Positions 1-10,031 of a stretch of 37,633 nt of DNA are shown one piece after another. How positions within the stretch are numbered: position 1 is the stretch's first letter; each line of letters starts with the position of its first letter. The notes under the pieces are model-generated. The model was not told where the DNA came from. It saw only the letters and a program-made list of their open reading frames with translations, and searched no databases. Origin of the DNA: an uncultured Bacilli bacterium. GTDB lineage: Bacteria; Bacillota_I; Bacilli_A; RF39; UBA660. The DNA lies in assembly GCA_947632415.1 (NCBI GenBank), contig CANRPB010000006.1, positions 1 to 37,633 on the forward strand, read 5' to 3'. Made by a program: the position numbers and the translations under genes.

Positions 1-387
1 GGGTTCCAAGGTGTTATTAAAAGACATGGACAAAGTAGAGGACCTATGGGACATGGTTCACATTATCATAGAAGACCTGGTTCTATGGGTACTATGAGAC
101 CTATGCGTGTTTTTAAAGGTAAAAAGTTACCAGGACATATGGGAGTTTTAACTGTTACAATTCAAAATTTGGAGATTGTTTCAGTTGATAAAGAAAATAA
201 TGTAATTTTGGTTAAGGGTAATGTACCTGGTCCTAAAAAATCATTGGTTATTATTAAATCATCAGTAAAAAATCCTGGAAAGGTTAATGAGGCTCAAGAG
301 TTAAATTCTTATGTTATTGAAGAAGCTGTAGCGGATAATCAAGAGAATGTTAGCACTGAAGAAGTTAATGCCTCTACTGAGGAATAG
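1..387 (+). CDS. rplC: 50S ribosomal protein L3, C-terminal part (5' truncated by window edge)
   Basis: The frame is open from base 1 and reads [20 protein letters not shown], the conserved central L3 segment that reaches the peptidyl-transferase region. The ATG at 46 in the ORF track is internal, so the gene begins upstream of the window. The tail after residue ~100 is an acidic low-complexity extension ([13 protein letters not shown]) of the kind often seen at the L3 C-terminus in Firmicutes. It is the first visible gene of the S10 operon and lies 11 bases before rplD. Confidence 0.96.
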   Translation, partial: GFQGVIKRHGQSRGPMGHGSHYHRRPGSMGTMRPMRVFKGKKLPGHMGVLTVTIQNLEIVSVDKENNVILVKGNVPGPKKSLVIIKSSVKNPGKVNEAQELNSYVIEEAVADNQENVSTEEVNASTEE

Positions 388-398
388 GAGGAAACTAG

Positions 399-1022
399 AT
401 GGGAAAAATATCTGTTTTAAATATTAAAGGTGAAAAAACTAATGATATTTCTTTAAATAAAGAATTATGGGAAATGGAACCAAATGATGCTGTTTTATAT
501 GACGCAATTACATTATCAAGAAACTCTTTAAGACAAGGTACTGCAAGTACAAAAACACGTAGTGAAGTAAGTGGTGGAGGTAAGAAGCCATGGAGACAAA
601 AGGGAACAGGACGTGCTCGTCAAGGTAGTATTCGTGCTGCTCAATGGTATCATGGTGGAGTAGTATTTGGACCACATCCAAGAAGTTACGATAAGAAAAT
701 GAATCGTAAAGAAAGACGCTTGGCTTTAAAGTCTGCTTTGGCTTATAAAGCAATCGATAATGAGTTAGTTGTTGTTGATTCATTTAAGTTAGAGAGTTCT
801 AAGACTAAAGAAGTTGTAGGTGTTTTAGAAAATTTGAAAGTTAGCAAAAATGTATTAATCGTAGTTGATGAATTAGATGAGAATATGGTTTTAGCTACAC
901 GTAATTTGAGTAATGTTATTTTATTACAGGCTAATGAAATTAATGTTTTAGATATTATTTCAGCTGATTATATGGTTATTACTGAAAAGGCTATCAAGAT
1001 GATAGAGGAGGTGCTTGTTTAA
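399..1022 (+). CDS. rplD: 50S ribosomal protein L4
   Basis: The 207-residue product has normal L4 length. The conserved loop ([19 protein letters not shown]) at residues ~60-80 is the extended arm that lines the peptide exit tunnel. A strong ribosome-binding site (aggagg) precedes the ATG. The stop overlaps the start of rplW in a TAATG junction, so the two are probably translationally coupled. E. coli L4 represses its own operon; no leader is visible here because the operon start is outside the window. Confidence 0.97.
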   Translation: MGKISVLNIKGEKTNDISLNKELWEMEPNDAVLYDAITLSRNSLRQGTASTKTRSEVSGGGKKPWRQKGTGRARQGSIRAAQWYHGGVVFGPHPRSYDKKMNRKERRLALKSALAYKAIDNELVVVDSFKLESSKTKEVVGVLENLKVSKNVLIVVDELDENMVLATRNLSNVILLQANEINVLDIISADYMVITEKAIKMIEEVLV

Positions 1023-1303
1023 TGAGTAATTATAGGGATGTTATAAAAGCACCAATTATTACTGAGAAGAGTGCTAATTCAAGTCATGACAATAATACTA
1101 TTGTATTTAGTGTTGATGTTAAGGCTAATAAGACACAAATCAAACAGGCTATTGAAAAAATATTCAACGTAAAAGTTGAAAAGGTTAATACTGTAAATGT
1201 AAAACCTAAGAAGAAAAGAGTTGGTCGTTACGTTGGTAAGACTAACAGAGTTAAAAAAGCATATGTTAAGTTGAGTGAAGGAAGTTCTATTGAACTTAAT
1301 TAA
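1022..1303 (+). CDS. rplW: 50S ribosomal protein L23
   Basis: The 93-residue product starts [17 protein letters not shown], the typical L23 opening, and has the [21 protein letters not shown] segment that contacts 23S rRNA. L23 sits at the tunnel exit and is the docking site for trigger factor and SRP. Its start overlaps the rplD stop by one base, and the ribosome-binding site (gaggtg) lies inside the end of rplD. Confidence 0.97.
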   Translation: MSNYRDVIKAPIITEKSANSSHDNNTIVFSVDVKANKTQIKQAIEKIFNVKVEKVNTVNVKPKKKRVGRYVGKTNRVKKAYVKLSEGSSIELN

Positions 1304-1314
1304 GGAGGATATAT

Positions 1315-2145
1315 ATGGCGATTAAAAGTTTTAAATCAATGACTAATGGTACAAGAAATATGTCCAAATTAGTGAATGAAGATATTACTAAAACTACACC
1401 AGAGAAATCTTTAGTTGTTACATTAAAGAAGAATGGTGGACGTAATAACCAAGGTAAAATTACTTTAAGACATCGTGGTGGTGGAGCAAAGAGAAAGTAT
1501 CGTCTTATTGATTTTAAGAGAAATAAAGATGGTGTTGTTGGAACTGTTGCTTCTATCGAGTACGATCCAAATAGAACTGCTAACATTGCTTTAATTAACT
1601 ATGCTGATGGAGAAAAAAGATATATTATTGCTCCAAAAGGTTTAAAAGTTGGAAATAAAATTGAGAGCGGAGTTAAGACTGACATAAAAGTTGGTAATTG
1701 TTTAACTCTTGAAAATATTCCTGAAGGTACTTTAGTTCATAATATTGAGTTAAAGGCTGGTAAAGGTGGGCAAATTGTTCGTTCTGCTGGTTCTAGTGCT
1801 CAAATATTGGGTACTGAAGGAAAGTATACATTAATTCGTTTGACTAGTGGCGAGGTTCGTAAAGTGTTAAGCACTTGTCGTGCTACTATTGGTGAGGTTG
1901 GTAATGCTGACCATGAATTAGTAAATATTGGTAAAGCAGGTCGTAAAAGACATATGGGTATTAAGCCTACTGTTAGAGGATCTGTTATGAATCCTAATGA
2001 TCACCCACATGGTGGTGGTGAAGGACGTACACCAGTTGGTCGTAAAGGTCCAGTTACTCCTTGGGGTAAACCTGCATTAGGACATAAGACACGTAGCAAT
2101 AAAAAACAATCTGATAAGTTAATTGTTCGTCGTCGTAAAAAATAG
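1315..2145 (+). CDS. rplB: 50S ribosomal protein L2
   Basis: The 276-residue product is full length for L2, a core protein near the peptidyl-transferase centre that supports subunit joining. Hallmarks are [11 protein letters not shown]-like and [16 protein letters not shown] early in the protein, and the C-terminal [14 protein letters not shown] motif containing the conserved functional histidine. aaggagg precedes the ATG with good spacing. The operon continues directly into rpsS. Confidence 0.98.
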   Translation: MAIKSFKSMTNGTRNMSKLVNEDITKTTPEKSLVVTLKKNGGRNNQGKITLRHRGGGAKRKYRLIDFKRNKDGVVGTVASIEYDPNRTANIALINYADGEKRYIIAPKGLKVGNKIESGVKTDIKVGNCLTLENIPEGTLVHNIELKAGKGGQIVRSAGSSAQILGTEGKYTLIRLTSGEVRKVLSTCRATIGEVGNADHELVNIGKAGRKRHMGIKPTVRGSVMNPNDHPHGGGEGRTPVGRKGPVTPWGKPALGHKTRSNKKQSDKLIVRRRKK

Positions 2146-2162
2146 GGAAAGGATTGAAGATA

Positions 2163-2435
2163 ATGGCTAGAAGTTTAAAAAAAGGACCTTTTGCTGACAA
2201 AAGTTTGTTAGCGAAAGTTCAAAAAGTTAAAGAATCAGGTAAAAAAGAAGTTATTAAAACTTGGTCTCGTCGAACAACCATTTACCCTGACTTTGTCGGA
2301 CTTACATTTGCTGTTCATAATGGTAGAGAGCATATTCCTGTTTATGTAACAGAAGATATGGTTGGACACAAATTAGGTGAGTTTGCTTTGACTCGTAAGT
2401 TTGGTGGACACGGCGATAATAAAGATAAAAAATAG
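2163..2435 (+). CDS. rpsS: 30S ribosomal protein S19
   Basis: The ORF track starts at a TTG at 2154, but the conserved S19 N-terminus [10 protein letters not shown] begins at the ATG at 2163, and the gaaagga ribosome-binding site is spaced for that codon. The resulting 90-residue protein has the usual S19 length and motifs ([31 protein letters not shown]). S19 lies in the 30S head and contacts the A site and S13. Confidence 0.96.
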   Translation: MARSLKKGPFADKSLLAKVQKVKESGKKEVIKTWSRRTTIYPDFVGLTFAVHNGREHIPVYVTEDMVGHKLGEFALTRKFGGHGDNKDKK

Positions 2436-2455
2436 TATCTGGAAGGAGGACTAAA

Positions 2456-2788
2456 ATGGAAGCAGTAGCGATTGCAAAGGGAGTTAGAATTGCACCTCGT
2501 AAAGCCCGTTTAGTTATAGATTTAATACGTGGTAAAAGTGTTTTAGAAGCCGATAAAATTTTAAAGAATATTAATAAGGAATCAGCTAGGATTTCTAGAA
2601 AAGTTTTGGTTTCTGCAGTAGCAAATGCTGAAAATAATTTAGGATTAGATAAAAATAATCTTTATGTTAAAGAGGCTATTGTCAATGAAGGACAAACAAT
2701 GAAAAGAATGAAATTTGGTTCTCGTGGACACGTAGATCCAATTAAGAAAAGAACTAGTCACATTAAAATAGTTGTGAGTGAAAAATAA
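2456..2788 (+). CDS. rplV: 50S ribosomal protein L22
   Basis: The 110-residue product carries the L22 signature ([17 protein letters not shown]) at the N-terminus and the long hairpin region ([25 protein letters not shown]) that extends into the exit tunnel near the macrolide site. A perfect ggaggact-type ribosome-binding site precedes the ATG. Gene order rpsS-rplV-rpsC is standard. Confidence 0.97.
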   Translation: MEAVAIAKGVRIAPRKARLVIDLIRGKSVLEADKILKNINKESARISRKVLVSAVANAENNLGLDKNNLYVKEAIVNEGQTMKRMKFGSRGHVDPIKKRTSHIKIVVSEK

Positions 2789-2805
2789 ACAAAGGAGGAG
2801 AACTC

Positions 2806-3486
2806 GTGGGTCAAAAAGTTAGTCCAGTCGGACTTAGAATTGGCATCAATAAATCTTGGGAATCTAATTGGTATGCAGATAACAAGGATTTTGCTAAGTT
2901 TTTAAATAATGATGTTAAAATTCGTGAATTTTTATTTAAAAAATTAAAAGATGCTTCAGTTTCTAGTATTTTAATTGAGAGAACTGCTAAGAAAACTGAT
3001 GTTGTTATTAATACTGCAAAACCTGGCGTTGTAATTGGCCATGGTGGCGATGAAGTTGAAAAACTAAAAAAAGAACTTTCAAAGTTAGTTAATGAAAATG
3101 TACAAATTTCAATTATGGAAATTAAAAACCCAGATGTTGTTGCTGCACTTGTAGCAGAAAACATTGCTCATCAAATTGAAAATCGTGTTTCGTTTAGAAT
3201 TGCTCAAAAGAGAGCTATTAGAAACGCTATGAAAGCAGGGGCTAAGGGTATTAAAACTTCAGTTTCTGGTCGTTTGGCTGGTGCTGATATGGCAAGAACT
3301 GAAGGATATACTGAAGGAAATATTCCTCTTCATACTTTAAGAGCAGATATTGATTATGCACATAAAGAGGCTAATACTACTTATGGTAAAATTGGTGTTA
3401 AAGTATGGATTTATAAAGGAGAAATCCTTCCTGAAAAGAAAGATAAGGGAGGTAATGTAGATGGCAGTCATTCCAAAGAGAACTAA
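2806..3486 (+). CDS. rpsC: 30S ribosomal protein S3
   Basis: The start is a GTG giving [20 protein letters not shown], the invariant S3 opening, behind aaaggagga. The KH RNA-binding domain has [14 protein letters not shown], where the usual GxxG loop reads GHGG. The C-terminal half shows [20 protein letters not shown]. Length of 226 residues is normal. The last 26 bases overlap rplP in another frame, an unusually long overlap for this operon. Confidence 0.97.
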   Translation: MGQKVSPVGLRIGINKSWESNWYADNKDFAKFLNNDVKIREFLFKKLKDASVSSILIERTAKKTDVVINTAKPGVVIGHGGDEVEKLKKELSKLVNENVQISIMEIKNPDVVAALVAENIAHQIENRVSFRIAQKRAIRNAMKAGAKGIKTSVSGRLAGADMARTEGYTEGNIPLHTLRADIDYAHKEANTTYGKIGVKVWIYKGEILPEKKDKGGNVDGSHSKEN

Positions 3487-3892
3487 GTATCGTCGTCCAC
3501 ATCGTTTAGTATATGATGGTGTTTCTAGAGGAAATACTGAGCTTCATTTTGGAGAGTATGGATTGCAAGCATTGGAAGGTGCTTGGATAACTCAACAACA
3601 AATTGAAGCAGCTCGTGTTGCTATGACACGTTATATGAAACGTGGTGGTAAAGTTTTTATTAACATTTTCCCACATTTGTCTTTGACTAAAATTCCTTTG
3701 GAAACTCGTATGGGTAAAGGAAAAGGTCAACCAGAGGTATGGGTTGCAGTTGTTAAGAAGAATAAAATTATGTTTGAGATAAGTGGAGTTACTGAAGAAG
3801 TAGCACGTGAAGCGCTTAGACTTGCTATGCATAAACTTCCAATCAAATGTAAATTTGTTAAGAAAGAAAGTGGTGAGACACGTGAAAAATAA
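3461..3892 (+). CDS. rplP: 50S ribosomal protein L16
   Basis: The 143-residue product matches L16 by [45 protein letters not shown] and the FP...[15 protein letters not shown] region near the A-site tRNA elbow. The chosen ATG has a gggagg site eight bases upstream, within rpsC. The first four residues (MAVI) replace the more common MLMP start. It overlaps rpsC by 26 bases and rpmC by 11 bases. Confidence 0.96.
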   Translation: MAVIPKRTKYRRPHRLVYDGVSRGNTELHFGEYGLQALEGAWITQQQIEAARVAMTRYMKRGGKVFINIFPHLSLTKIPLETRMGKGKGQPEVWVAVVKKNKIMFEISGVTEEVAREALRLAMHKLPIKCKFVKKESGETREK

Positions 3893-4076
3893 GGAAATTA
3901 GAGATTTAACTAATGAAGAAATATTAGCTAAAATCGAAGAGTGTAAAGAAGAATTATTTAACTTACGTTTAAGTCAAGCTACTGGTAATCTTGAAAAACC
4001 TTCAAGAATAAGAGAATTAAGAAAGTCAGTTGCACGTATGAAGACTATTTTACGTGAACGTGAACTACAAGATTAG
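3882..4076 (+). CDS. rpmC: 50S ribosomal protein L29
   Basis: The ORF track starts far upstream at 3807, inside rplP. The true start is most likely the GTG at 3882, giving a 64-residue protein beginning [14 protein letters not shown], the expected L29 length and N-terminus. Core motif: [20 protein letters not shown]. The ribosome-binding site (ggtgag) is inside rplP, so coupled translation is likely. A GTG at 3873 is an alternative start. Confidence 0.93.
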   Translation: MKNKEIRDLTNEEILAKIEECKEELFNLRLSQATGNLEKPSRIRELRKSVARMKTILRERELQD

Positions 4077-4086
4077 GAGGTTTATA

Positions 4087-4344
4087 ATGGAAAAGAGAGC
4101 TCAAGAATTAGTAGGAAAAGTTGTGAGTGATAAAGGTGATAAAACTATTACAGTTTTAGTTGAAACTTACAAAAAGGATCGTTTATATCATAAACGTGTT
4201 AAATATTCTAAAAAATATGCTGCACATGATGAGAAAAATGTAGCAAAAGTTGGCGATATTGTACGTATTGCTGAGACTAGACCACTATCTAAGACTAAGC
4301 ATTTCCGTTTAGTTGAAGTAGTTGAAGAAGCAGTTGTTTTATAA
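4087..4344 (+). CDS. rpsQ: 30S ribosomal protein S17
   Basis: The ATG at 4087, behind aggagg, gives an 85-residue protein; the track's upstream start at 4054 lies inside rpmC. Motifs are [17 protein letters not shown] at the start and [21 protein letters not shown] near the end, both S17 signatures. S17 is a primary 16S rRNA binder in the 30S body. Confidence 0.96.
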   Translation: MEKRAQELVGKVVSDKGDKTITVLVETYKKDRLYHKRVKYSKKYAAHDEKNVAKVGDIVRIAETRPLSKTKHFRLVEVVEEAVVL

Positions 4345-4370
4345 TTGCTAACGAATAGGAGGATTAATAT

Positions 4371-4739
4371 ATGATTCAACAACAAAGTCGTTTAAAAGTT
4401 GCTGATAATTCGGGTGCAAGAGAACTTTTAGTTATTCGTGTACTTGGTGGAAGCAAAGTTAAGACTGGTAATATCGGTGATATTGTAGTTGGAACTGTAA
4501 CAAAGGCGACTCCTAGCGGTACAGTTGAACGAAAGAAAGTTGTTAAGGCTGTAGTTGTTAGAAGTAAATTTGGTCTTAGAAGAGAAGATGGGTCTTATAT
4601 TAAATTTGATGATAATGCTTGTGTTATTATTAAGGATGATAAGAGTCCAGTTGGAACTCGTGTATTTGGACCGGTTGCGCGTGAATTACGTGATAAAGAT
4701 TATATGAAAATTGTATCACTTGCTAAAGAAGTGTTATAG
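4371..4739 (+). CDS. rplN: 50S ribosomal protein L14
   Basis: The 122-residue product has the exact family length, with [22 protein letters not shown] at the N-terminus and [14 protein letters not shown] near the end. L14 forms an intersubunit bridge and contacts L19. A tagg-agg ribosome-binding site is present. This is the first gene of the classical spc segment and is joined here to the S10 genes without a terminator. Confidence 0.98.
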   Translation: MIQQQSRLKVADNSGARELLVIRVLGGSKVKTGNIGDIVVGTVTKATPSGTVERKKVVKAVVVRSKFGLRREDGSYIKFDDNACVIIKDDKSPVGTRVFGPVARELRDKDYMKIVSLAKEVL

Positions 4740-4753
4740 GTTGGAGGAATAAT

Positions 4754-5059
4754 ATGAACTTTAAAAAAGGAGATAAAGTAGTTGTTATTTCTGGTAAATC
4801 TAAGGGTGCCCTTGGAACAATTTCAAATGTTTTAAAAGATAATAAAGTCATTGTTGAAGGCGCTAATATGGTTAAAAAACATATTAAACCTAATGGTCAA
4901 GTAGCAGGGAGTATTGTTGAAGTTGAGGCTCCAATTGATGCTTCTAATGTAATGCTTGTGGATCCAAAAACTAAAAAAAGAACCAGAATTGGTCACACTA
5001 CTGATAAAAAAGGTAATAAAGTTCGAGTTAGTAAAAAGTCTAATGAAGAACTTAATTAA
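4754..5059 (+). CDS. rplX: 50S ribosomal protein L24
   Basis: The 101-residue protein opens with the KOW motif ([19 protein letters not shown]) typical of L24, an assembly initiator of the large subunit. [22 protein letters not shown] follows as expected. ttggagga precedes the ATG. It lies between rplN and rplE in canonical order. Confidence 0.97.
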   Translation: MNFKKGDKVVVISGKSKGALGTISNVLKDNKVIVEGANMVKKHIKPNGQVAGSIVEVEAPIDASNVMLVDPKTKKRTRIGHTTDKKGNKVRVSKKSNEELN

Positions 5060-5076
5060 TTGGAAGGAGGGTATAT

Positions 5077-5616
5077 ATGAACCACCTAAAAGAAAAGTAT
5101 AATAAAGAGATTGTACCTAGTTTAATGAAAAAGTATGGTTATAAGAGTATTATGGAAGCACCTAAGTTAGAGAAGATTGTTGTTAATATGGGTGTTGGTG
5201 ATGCTACAACTAATTCTAAATTATTAGAGGCTGCTATGAATGACATGGCTATTATAACTGGCCAAAAACCAGTTGCTACTAAGGCTAAGAAGGCTATTGC
5301 TGGTTTTAAAGTTAGAGAGGGTCAAGCAATTGGTTGTAAAGTAACACTTCGTGGCGAGAATATGTATAATTTTTTGGATAAATTAATTAGTATTACATTA
5401 CCACGTGTTCGTGATTTTAGAGGAATTTCATCTAAAGCGTTTGATGGTAGAGGAAACTATACTTTAGGATTAACTGAACAACTTATATTCTCAGAGATTG
5501 AGTATGATAATGTTGTTAAGGTTCGTGGGATGGATATTGTTTTTGTTACAACTGCAAAAACTAATGAGGAAGCCTACGATTTACTAAAAGGTTTCGGAAT
5601 GCCATTTAAGAAATAG
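5077..5616 (+). CDS. rplE: 50S ribosomal protein L5
   Basis: The 179-residue product has standard length. Visible L5 signatures are [36 protein letters not shown] and the region around [11 protein letters not shown]. It binds 5S rRNA and contacts the P-site tRNA. A strong ggaaggagg site lies upstream of the ATG. Confidence 0.98.
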   Translation: MNHLKEKYNKEIVPSLMKKYGYKSIMEAPKLEKIVVNMGVGDATTNSKLLEAAMNDMAIITGQKPVATKAKKAIAGFKVREGQAIGCKVTLRGENMYNFLDKLISITLPRVRDFRGISSKAFDGRGNYTLGLTEQLIFSEIEYDNVVKVRGMDIVFVTTAKTNEEAYDLLKGFGMPFKK

Positions 5617-5631
5617 TTATAGGAGGATTAT

Positions 5632-5817
5632 ATGGCTAAGAAAAGCATGATTGTAAAAGCTAGTCGTAAACCAAAATTCAAAGTACGTGAATATACACGT
5701 TGTGAAAGATGCGGAAGACCTCATTCTGTATTAAGAAAATATGGAATTTGCCGTATTTGTTTTAGAGAATTAGCTTATAAAGGACAAATACCAGGCGTTA
5801 AAAAGTCTAGTTGGTAG
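5632..5817 (+). CDS. rpsN: 30S ribosomal protein S14, zinc-binding type
   Basis: This is the short 61-residue form (often rpsZ or rpsN1) with a complete Cys4 zinc site, CERCGRPH followed by CRICFREL, rather than the ~89-101 residue zinc-free form. S14 is in the 30S head near the decoding region. The zinc form in the spc operon is the usual vegetative copy in Bacilli. No zinc-free copy is seen in this window. Confidence 0.97.
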   Translation: MAKKSMIVKASRKPKFKVREYTRCERCGRPHSVLRKYGICRICFRELAYKGQIPGVKKSSW

Positions 5818-5835
5818 GATGAAGGGAGGATATAT

Positions 5836-6231
5836 ATGGTAACAGATCCAATCGCAGATATGCTTACAAGAATTCGTAATGCAAATCAATTGCGATATAA
5901 AGAAGTTGAAGTACCCGCTTCAAAAATTAAAATTGAAATTGCAAGAATACTTAAAGAAGAAGGTTTCATTTCTGATTATAAAGTTAAGAAGAGTGATGTT
6001 CAAAGTATTATTGTGTTATTCTTAAAATATGGAGATAAGAAGGAACGTGTAATTACTGGATTAAAGAGAATTTCTAAACCAGGGTTACGTGTTTATGCTA
6101 AGGCTACTGAAATTCCACGTGTTTTGAATGGTTTGGGAATTGCTATTGTGTCTACTTCTCATGGAGTTATGACTGATAAAGAAGCAAGAAGTGAATCATT
6201 AGGTGGAGAAGTATTGGCTTATATTTGGTAG
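5836..6231 (+). CDS. rpsH: 30S ribosomal protein S8
   Basis: The 131-residue protein has the S8 opening [16 protein letters not shown] and the C-terminal [27 protein letters not shown]8 binds 16S helix 21 and in E. coli also represses the spc operon through its own mRNA; whether that occurs here cannot be judged. agggagga precedes the ATG. Confidence 0.98.
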   Translation: MVTDPIADMLTRIRNANQLRYKEVEVPASKIKIEIARILKEEGFISDYKVKKSDVQSIIVLFLKYGDKKERVITGLKRISKPGLRVYAKATEIPRVLNGLGIAIVSTSHGVMTDKEARSESLGGEVLAYIW

Positions 6232-6246
6232 AAAGAGAGGATTGTT

Positions 6247-6777
6247 ATGAGTCGTATTGGTAATAGAATTCTTACAATACCCGCTGGTGTTACTGTTAGT
6301 GTTGATGGTACTTTAGTAACTGTTAAGGGTCCTAAGGGCGAACTTTCTACTGAAGTTGATCAAAATATCAAGGTTGAAGTTGAAGGAACAGAGGTTAAGG
6401 TTACAAGACGTAATGATAACTTTAAGGCTGCTCATGGAACTGTTAACGCTAATATCAGTAATATGATTACTGGTGTTTCAGTTGGTTTTGAAAAGAAGTT
6501 AGAGGCTGTTGGTGTAGGATATCGTTTTGCACTTAAAGGTAATGAATTGGTTATTACTGCAGGTTATTCTCATCAAGTTAATTTGGAAGTACCTGAAGGT
6601 ATTACTCTTGAAAGTCCAAGTAATACTGAATTATTTATCAGAGGTATTGATAAGCAAGCTGTTGGACAATTTGCTGCTAATGTTAGAAGTGTAAGAGAAC
6701 CAGAACCTTATAAGGGTAAAGGTATTCGTTATTCTGATGAACATATTATTCGTAAAGAGGGTAAGAAGGCTGCTTAA
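6247..6777 (+). CDS. rplF: 50S ribosomal protein L6
   Basis: The 176-residue protein begins MSRIGNRILTIPAGV and has the KGPKGELS segment plus the C-terminal GKGIRYSDEHIIRKEGKKAA motif typical of L6. Two related domains make up this family. L6 sits by the GTPase-associated centre. Ribosome-binding site agagagg is weaker than in the neighbouring genes. Confidence 0.98.
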   Translation: MSRIGNRILTIPAGVTVSVDGTLVTVKGPKGELSTEVDQNIKVEVEGTEVKVTRRNDNFKAAHGTVNANISNMITGVSVGFEKKLEAVGVGYRFALKGNELVITAGYSHQVNLEVPEGITLESPSNTELFIRGIDKQAVGQFAANVRSVREPEPYKGKGIRYSDEHIIRKEGKKAA

Positions 6778-6802
6778 TATTAAGTAAAGGAGAGAGTTAT
6801 TC

Positions 6803-7165
6803 ATGATTAATAAAAAATCTCGTAATGACGCACGTATTGCTAGACATGTTCGTGTTAGATCGAAAGTTGTTGGCACTGCTTTAGTACCAAGATTAAATGT
6901 TTTTAGATCAAATGGTAATATCTTTGCTCAAATCATTGATGATAGTGCTGATAAAACATTAGTTAGTGCTTCTTCTATTGACAAGGAGTTAAAGCTTGAC
7001 AATGGTGGAAATATCGATGCAGCAACTAAGGTTGGTGAATTATTGGCTAAGAGAGCTAAAGAGGCTAATATTACTAAGGTAACTTTTGATAGAGGTGGAT
7101 ACCTATATCACGGACGTGTTAAGGCATTAGCAGATGCTGCACGTGAAAATGGATTAGAATTCTAA
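6803..7165 (+). CDS. rplR: 50S ribosomal protein L18
   Basis: The 120-residue protein contains [20 protein letters not shown] and the C-terminal [30 protein letters not shown], which is diagnostic of L18. L18 carries 5S rRNA into the large subunit with L5. Length and position between rplF and rpsE are standard. Confidence 0.98.
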   Translation: MINKKSRNDARIARHVRVRSKVVGTALVPRLNVFRSNGNIFAQIIDDSADKTLVSASSIDKELKLDNGGNIDAATKVGELLAKRAKEANITKVTFDRGGYLYHGRVKALADAARENGLEF

Positions 7166-7179
7166 TAGGAGGAAATTTG

Positions 7180-7683
7180 ATGGAAAATAAGAAAAGAGAA
7201 CCACGTCAAAAACAATTTGAAGAAGAAGTTGTTAATGTTAGACGTATTACTAAGGTAACTCAAGGTGGTCGTGATTTCAAGTTCTCTGCTACAGTTGCTG
7301 TCGGTGATAGAAAAGGCCGTGTAGGTATTGGCAATGGAAAGGCTAAGGAAGTACCTGATGCTATTAAGAAGGCTTCACAAGCAGCTGTTAAGAACGTAGT
7401 TAGAGTTTCTATCGTTGATGGAACTATCCCACATGAAGCAATTGGTGTTAGAGGTGCTAGTAGGGTTATGTTAAAACCTGCAACTGCTGGTACTGGTGTT
7501 AAGGCTGGTGGTCCAGTTAGAGCGGTTCTTGAACTTGCTGGTGTTAAAAATATTTTATCTAAGTCACTTGGTTCAAATACAAAAATTAATATGGCTTATG
7601 CTACTTTAGAGGCTTTAAAGTCTCAAAGAACTATTGAAGAGGTTGCTAAGTTACGTGGTAAAAAGGTAGAGGAGATTAGATAA
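7180..7683 (+). CDS. rpsE: 30S ribosomal protein S5
   Basis: The TTG at 7177 used by the ORF track directly precedes an ATG at 7180, which is better spaced from aggagga and gives a 167-residue S5. Motifs are [24 protein letters not shown] and [14 protein letters not shown] of the double-stranded RNA-binding fold, then [14 protein letters not shown]5 helps decoding accuracy. The rpmD gene (L30) expected next is missing, and rplO begins one base after this stop. Confidence 0.97.
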   Translation: MENKKREPRQKQFEEEVVNVRRITKVTQGGRDFKFSATVAVGDRKGRVGIGNGKAKEVPDAIKKASQAAVKNVVRVSIVDGTIPHEAIGVRGASRVMLKPATAGTGVKAGGPVRAVLELAGVKNILSKSLGSNTKINMAYATLEALKSQRTIEEVAKLRGKKVEEIR

Positions 7684-7684
7684 T

Positions 7685-8128
7685 ATGAAATTAAATACTA
7701 TTCATCCTGCAGAAGGCGCTGTTCGTGCTCGTAAAAGAGTTGGTCGTGGCGTTGGTAGTGGTTTAGGTAAAACTTCAGGAAAAGGTCATAAAGGACAAAA
7801 CGCTCGTAGTGGTGGAGGAGTTAGACCTGGTTTTGAAGGTGGACAATTACCATTATTTAGAAGATTACCAAAGCGTGGATTTAGTAATGCTAAGTTTAAA
7901 GTTAGATATGCTATTATTAATTTAAGTGATTTGAATAAGTTTGAGGATGGTTGTGTTGTTACACCAGAGTTATTGAAAGAAATGGGATTAGTTAAAAATC
8001 AATTAGATGGAATTAAAGTTTTAGGAAATGGAACTTTAGAGAAAAAGTTAACTGTTAAGGCACATAAGTTTTCTGATGTTGCTTATGCAGAGATAGAAAA
8101 ATTAGGTGGAAAAGCTGAGGTGATTTAA
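7685..8128 (+). CDS. rplO: 50S ribosomal protein L15
   Basis: The 147-residue protein shows the glycine/arginine-rich L15 N-terminus ([42 protein letters not shown]). It follows rpsE with a single spacer base, and its ribosome-binding site (gaggaga) lies inside rpsE. Its stop overlaps the secY start in TAATG. L15 is a late assembly protein that binds 23S rRNA. Confidence 0.97.
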   Translation: MKLNTIHPAEGAVRARKRVGRGVGSGLGKTSGKGHKGQNARSGGGVRPGFEGGQLPLFRRLPKRGFSNAKFKVRYAIINLSDLNKFEDGCVVTPELLKEMGLVKNQLDGIKVLGNGTLEKKLTVKAHKFSDVAYAEIEKLGGKAEVI

Positions 8129-9384
8129 TGTTTGCAACTGTTAAGCAAATATTTGCACCAAAAAATAAAGAAATAAGAAAAAGAATTTTATTTACATTGG
8201 CTGTATTATTTGTTTTTAAGTTAGGTACTGCTATTGTTATTCCAGGAGTTAATGTTGCTTCTATTAATAATTTGGGTTTTCTTGAATTATTAAATATTAT
8301 GGGTGGAGGGGCTTTGTCAAATGTTTCGATATTTGCGCTTGGTGTTTCTCCATACATTACTGCTTCAATTATAATTCAACTTTTAGAGATGGATATTGTT
8401 CCATATCTTGCTGAGTTGTCTAAGCAGGGAGGTACTGGTAGGGCTAAGTTAAATCAAATTACTAGAATTACTGGTATTGTTCTTGCTTTTGTACAGGGTT
8501 ATATGTTTTCATTCACATATATAAAGGGTCATGATGTTATGGATTATATGTTATTTTCATTAGTTTTGACTGCTGGTACTTGTTTTGTTATGTGGATGGC
8601 TGATCAGGTTACAAGTAAGGGAATTGGTAATGGTACAAGTGTTATTATCATGGCTGGTATTGTTGCTAGTATGCCTAATATGTTTGCTTCGGCATGGAGT
8701 GGTTTTGTTAATAATAGTGGAAATTTTGGAATTTTATTGTTTGTGATTTATGTTCTAATTTATCTTGCTCTTATTATTGGTATTATTTATATTGAAACTG
8801 CTGAGAGGAGAATTCCTATTCAGTATGCCAATAAGTCAGCTGGTACTTTTGGAAAAAATCAGAATTATGTTCCTTTTAAATTAAATTCTGCTGGTGTTAT
8901 GCCTGTTATATTTGCTTCGGCACTTATATCTATTCCGGCTTTTGTTGCTAATTTTGTTAACAAGGAAGGTTTTATTAATTTTGTTAATAAGTGGCTTAAT
9001 ATGTCATCGGGTACAGGTTTTGCACTTTATATTATATTTATTTTTGCTTTTTCGTATTTTTATACATTTTTACAAATTAAGCCAAAGGAAATGGCTGAGA
9101 ATTTACAAAAGAATGGTGGATATATTCCTGGTGTTAGACCTGGAAATGAAACTATTGATTATATAAATAAAGTTTTGAAGAATTTAACGGTTGTTGGTGC
9201 TTTGGGACTTGCATTTATTGCTGCGCTTCCAATTTTATTTGGTATGTTTACTAATCTAGATAATAGTGTTAGTTTAGGTGGTACAGGTATTTTGATTGTT
9301 ATTGGTGTTTGTTTGGAAACATATAAACAAATCGAAAGTCAACTTGTTAGTCATACTTATAGAAAGGGAAGACGTAGGAGATGA
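8128..9384 (+). CDS. secY: Protein translocase subunit SecY
   Basis: The 418-residue protein is the central channel of the Sec translocon. About ten hydrophobic segments can be followed. Conserved stretches include GVSPYITASIIIQLL in the second membrane segment, the Q-Y...NKSAGTFG region before PFKLNSAGVMPVIFASALIS, and the C-terminal cytosolic loop PGVRPGNETIDYI. It begins in the rplO stop codon and ends overlapping adk (ATGATG with TGA), a compact arrangement that suggests translational coupling. Confidence 0.97.
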   Translation: MFATVKQIFAPKNKEIRKRILFTLAVLFVFKLGTAIVIPGVNVASINNLGFLELLNIMGGGALSNVSIFALGVSPYITASIIIQLLEMDIVPYLAELSKQGGTGRAKLNQITRITGIVLAFVQGYMFSFTYIKGHDVMDYMLFSLVLTAGTCFVMWMADQVTSKGIGNGTSVIIMAGIVASMPNMFASAWSGFVNNSGNFGILLFVIYVLIYLALIIGIIYIETAERRIPIQYANKSAGTFGKNQNYVPFKLNSAGVMPVIFASALISIPAFVANFVNKEGFINFVNKWLNMSSGTGFALYIIFIFAFSYFYTFLQIKPKEMAENLQKNGGYIPGVRPGNETIDYINKVLKNLTVVGALGLAFIAALPILFGMFTNLDNSVSLGGTGILIVIGVCLETYKQIESQLVSHTYRKGRRRR

Positions 9385-10031
9385 TGAGTATTATTCTTAT
9401 TGCTCCTCCTGCTGCTGGGAAGGGCACGCAGTCTGATTTGCTGGTGAAGGAGTATGGTTTTGTTCATATTTCTACTGGTGATATTCTTAGAGAGGTTGCT
9501 TTAAAAAATGACGATATTAGGGAAAAGTTGAATTCTGGTAGTTTGATTGATGATGATATTGTTTTTGGTTTGCTTCTTGATAGATTAAAGCGTGATGATT
9601 GCAAAAAAGGATTTATACTTGATGGTTTTCCTAGAACTGTTAATCAGGCGATGAAATATGATTCATTAATTAATGAGTTAGGTATTACTTGTAATGTTGT
9701 TTTGTTTTTGGATGTTGATAAGGATACGGCGATTAAGAGGATAAGTGGTCGTGTCGTTTGTCCAAATTGTGAACGTGTTTATAATGAATTTTTGGATGAT
9801 GTTAAGCCTAAGGTTTTAGGAATTTGTGATGATTGTGGCGCTGTTCTTGTTAAAAGGTCTGATGATAATGTTGAGACTTTTGCTAAGCGCTATGATGATT
9901 ATTATAAGAATACTTTTCCACTTATTGACTATTATTTAAATAAAGGTATTTTATATAGGGTTGATAGTGGTAAGGATAAAGATTATGTTTTAAAAGTTAT
10001 AGAGAGTGTTATAGGTGATGTTCGTGATTAG
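9384..10031 (+). CDS. adk: Adenylate kinase
   Basis: Adenylate kinase interconverts AMP plus ATP with two ADP. The 215-residue long form has a LID with a Cys4 zinc site (CPNCERVYNEF ... CDDCGAVL). Other motifs are STGDILREV (AMP site) and LDGFPRTVNQA. The P-loop reads APPAAGKGTQ where most homologues have GxPGAGKGTQ; both substituted positions are normally glycine. Two tandem ATGs exist at 9381 and 9384; the second is better spaced from taggag and gives MSIILIAPP. It overlaps secY and map. Confidence 0.95.
   Translation: MSIILIAPPAAGKGTQSDLLVKEYGFVHISTGDILREVALKNDDIREKLNSGSLIDDDIVFGLLLDRLKRDDCKKGFILDGFPRTVNQAMKYDSLINELGITCNVVLFLDVDKDTAIKRISGRVVCPNCERVYNEFLDDVKPKVLGICDDCGAVLVKRSDDNVETFAKRYDDYYKNTFPLIDYYLNKGILYRVDSGKDKDYVLKVIESVIGDVRD

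Noticed and set aside
508-783. Minus-strand ORF of 91 aa inside rplD
   Set aside because: It is the antisense shadow of a conserved ribosomal gene, with no ribosome-binding site and no recognisable motif.
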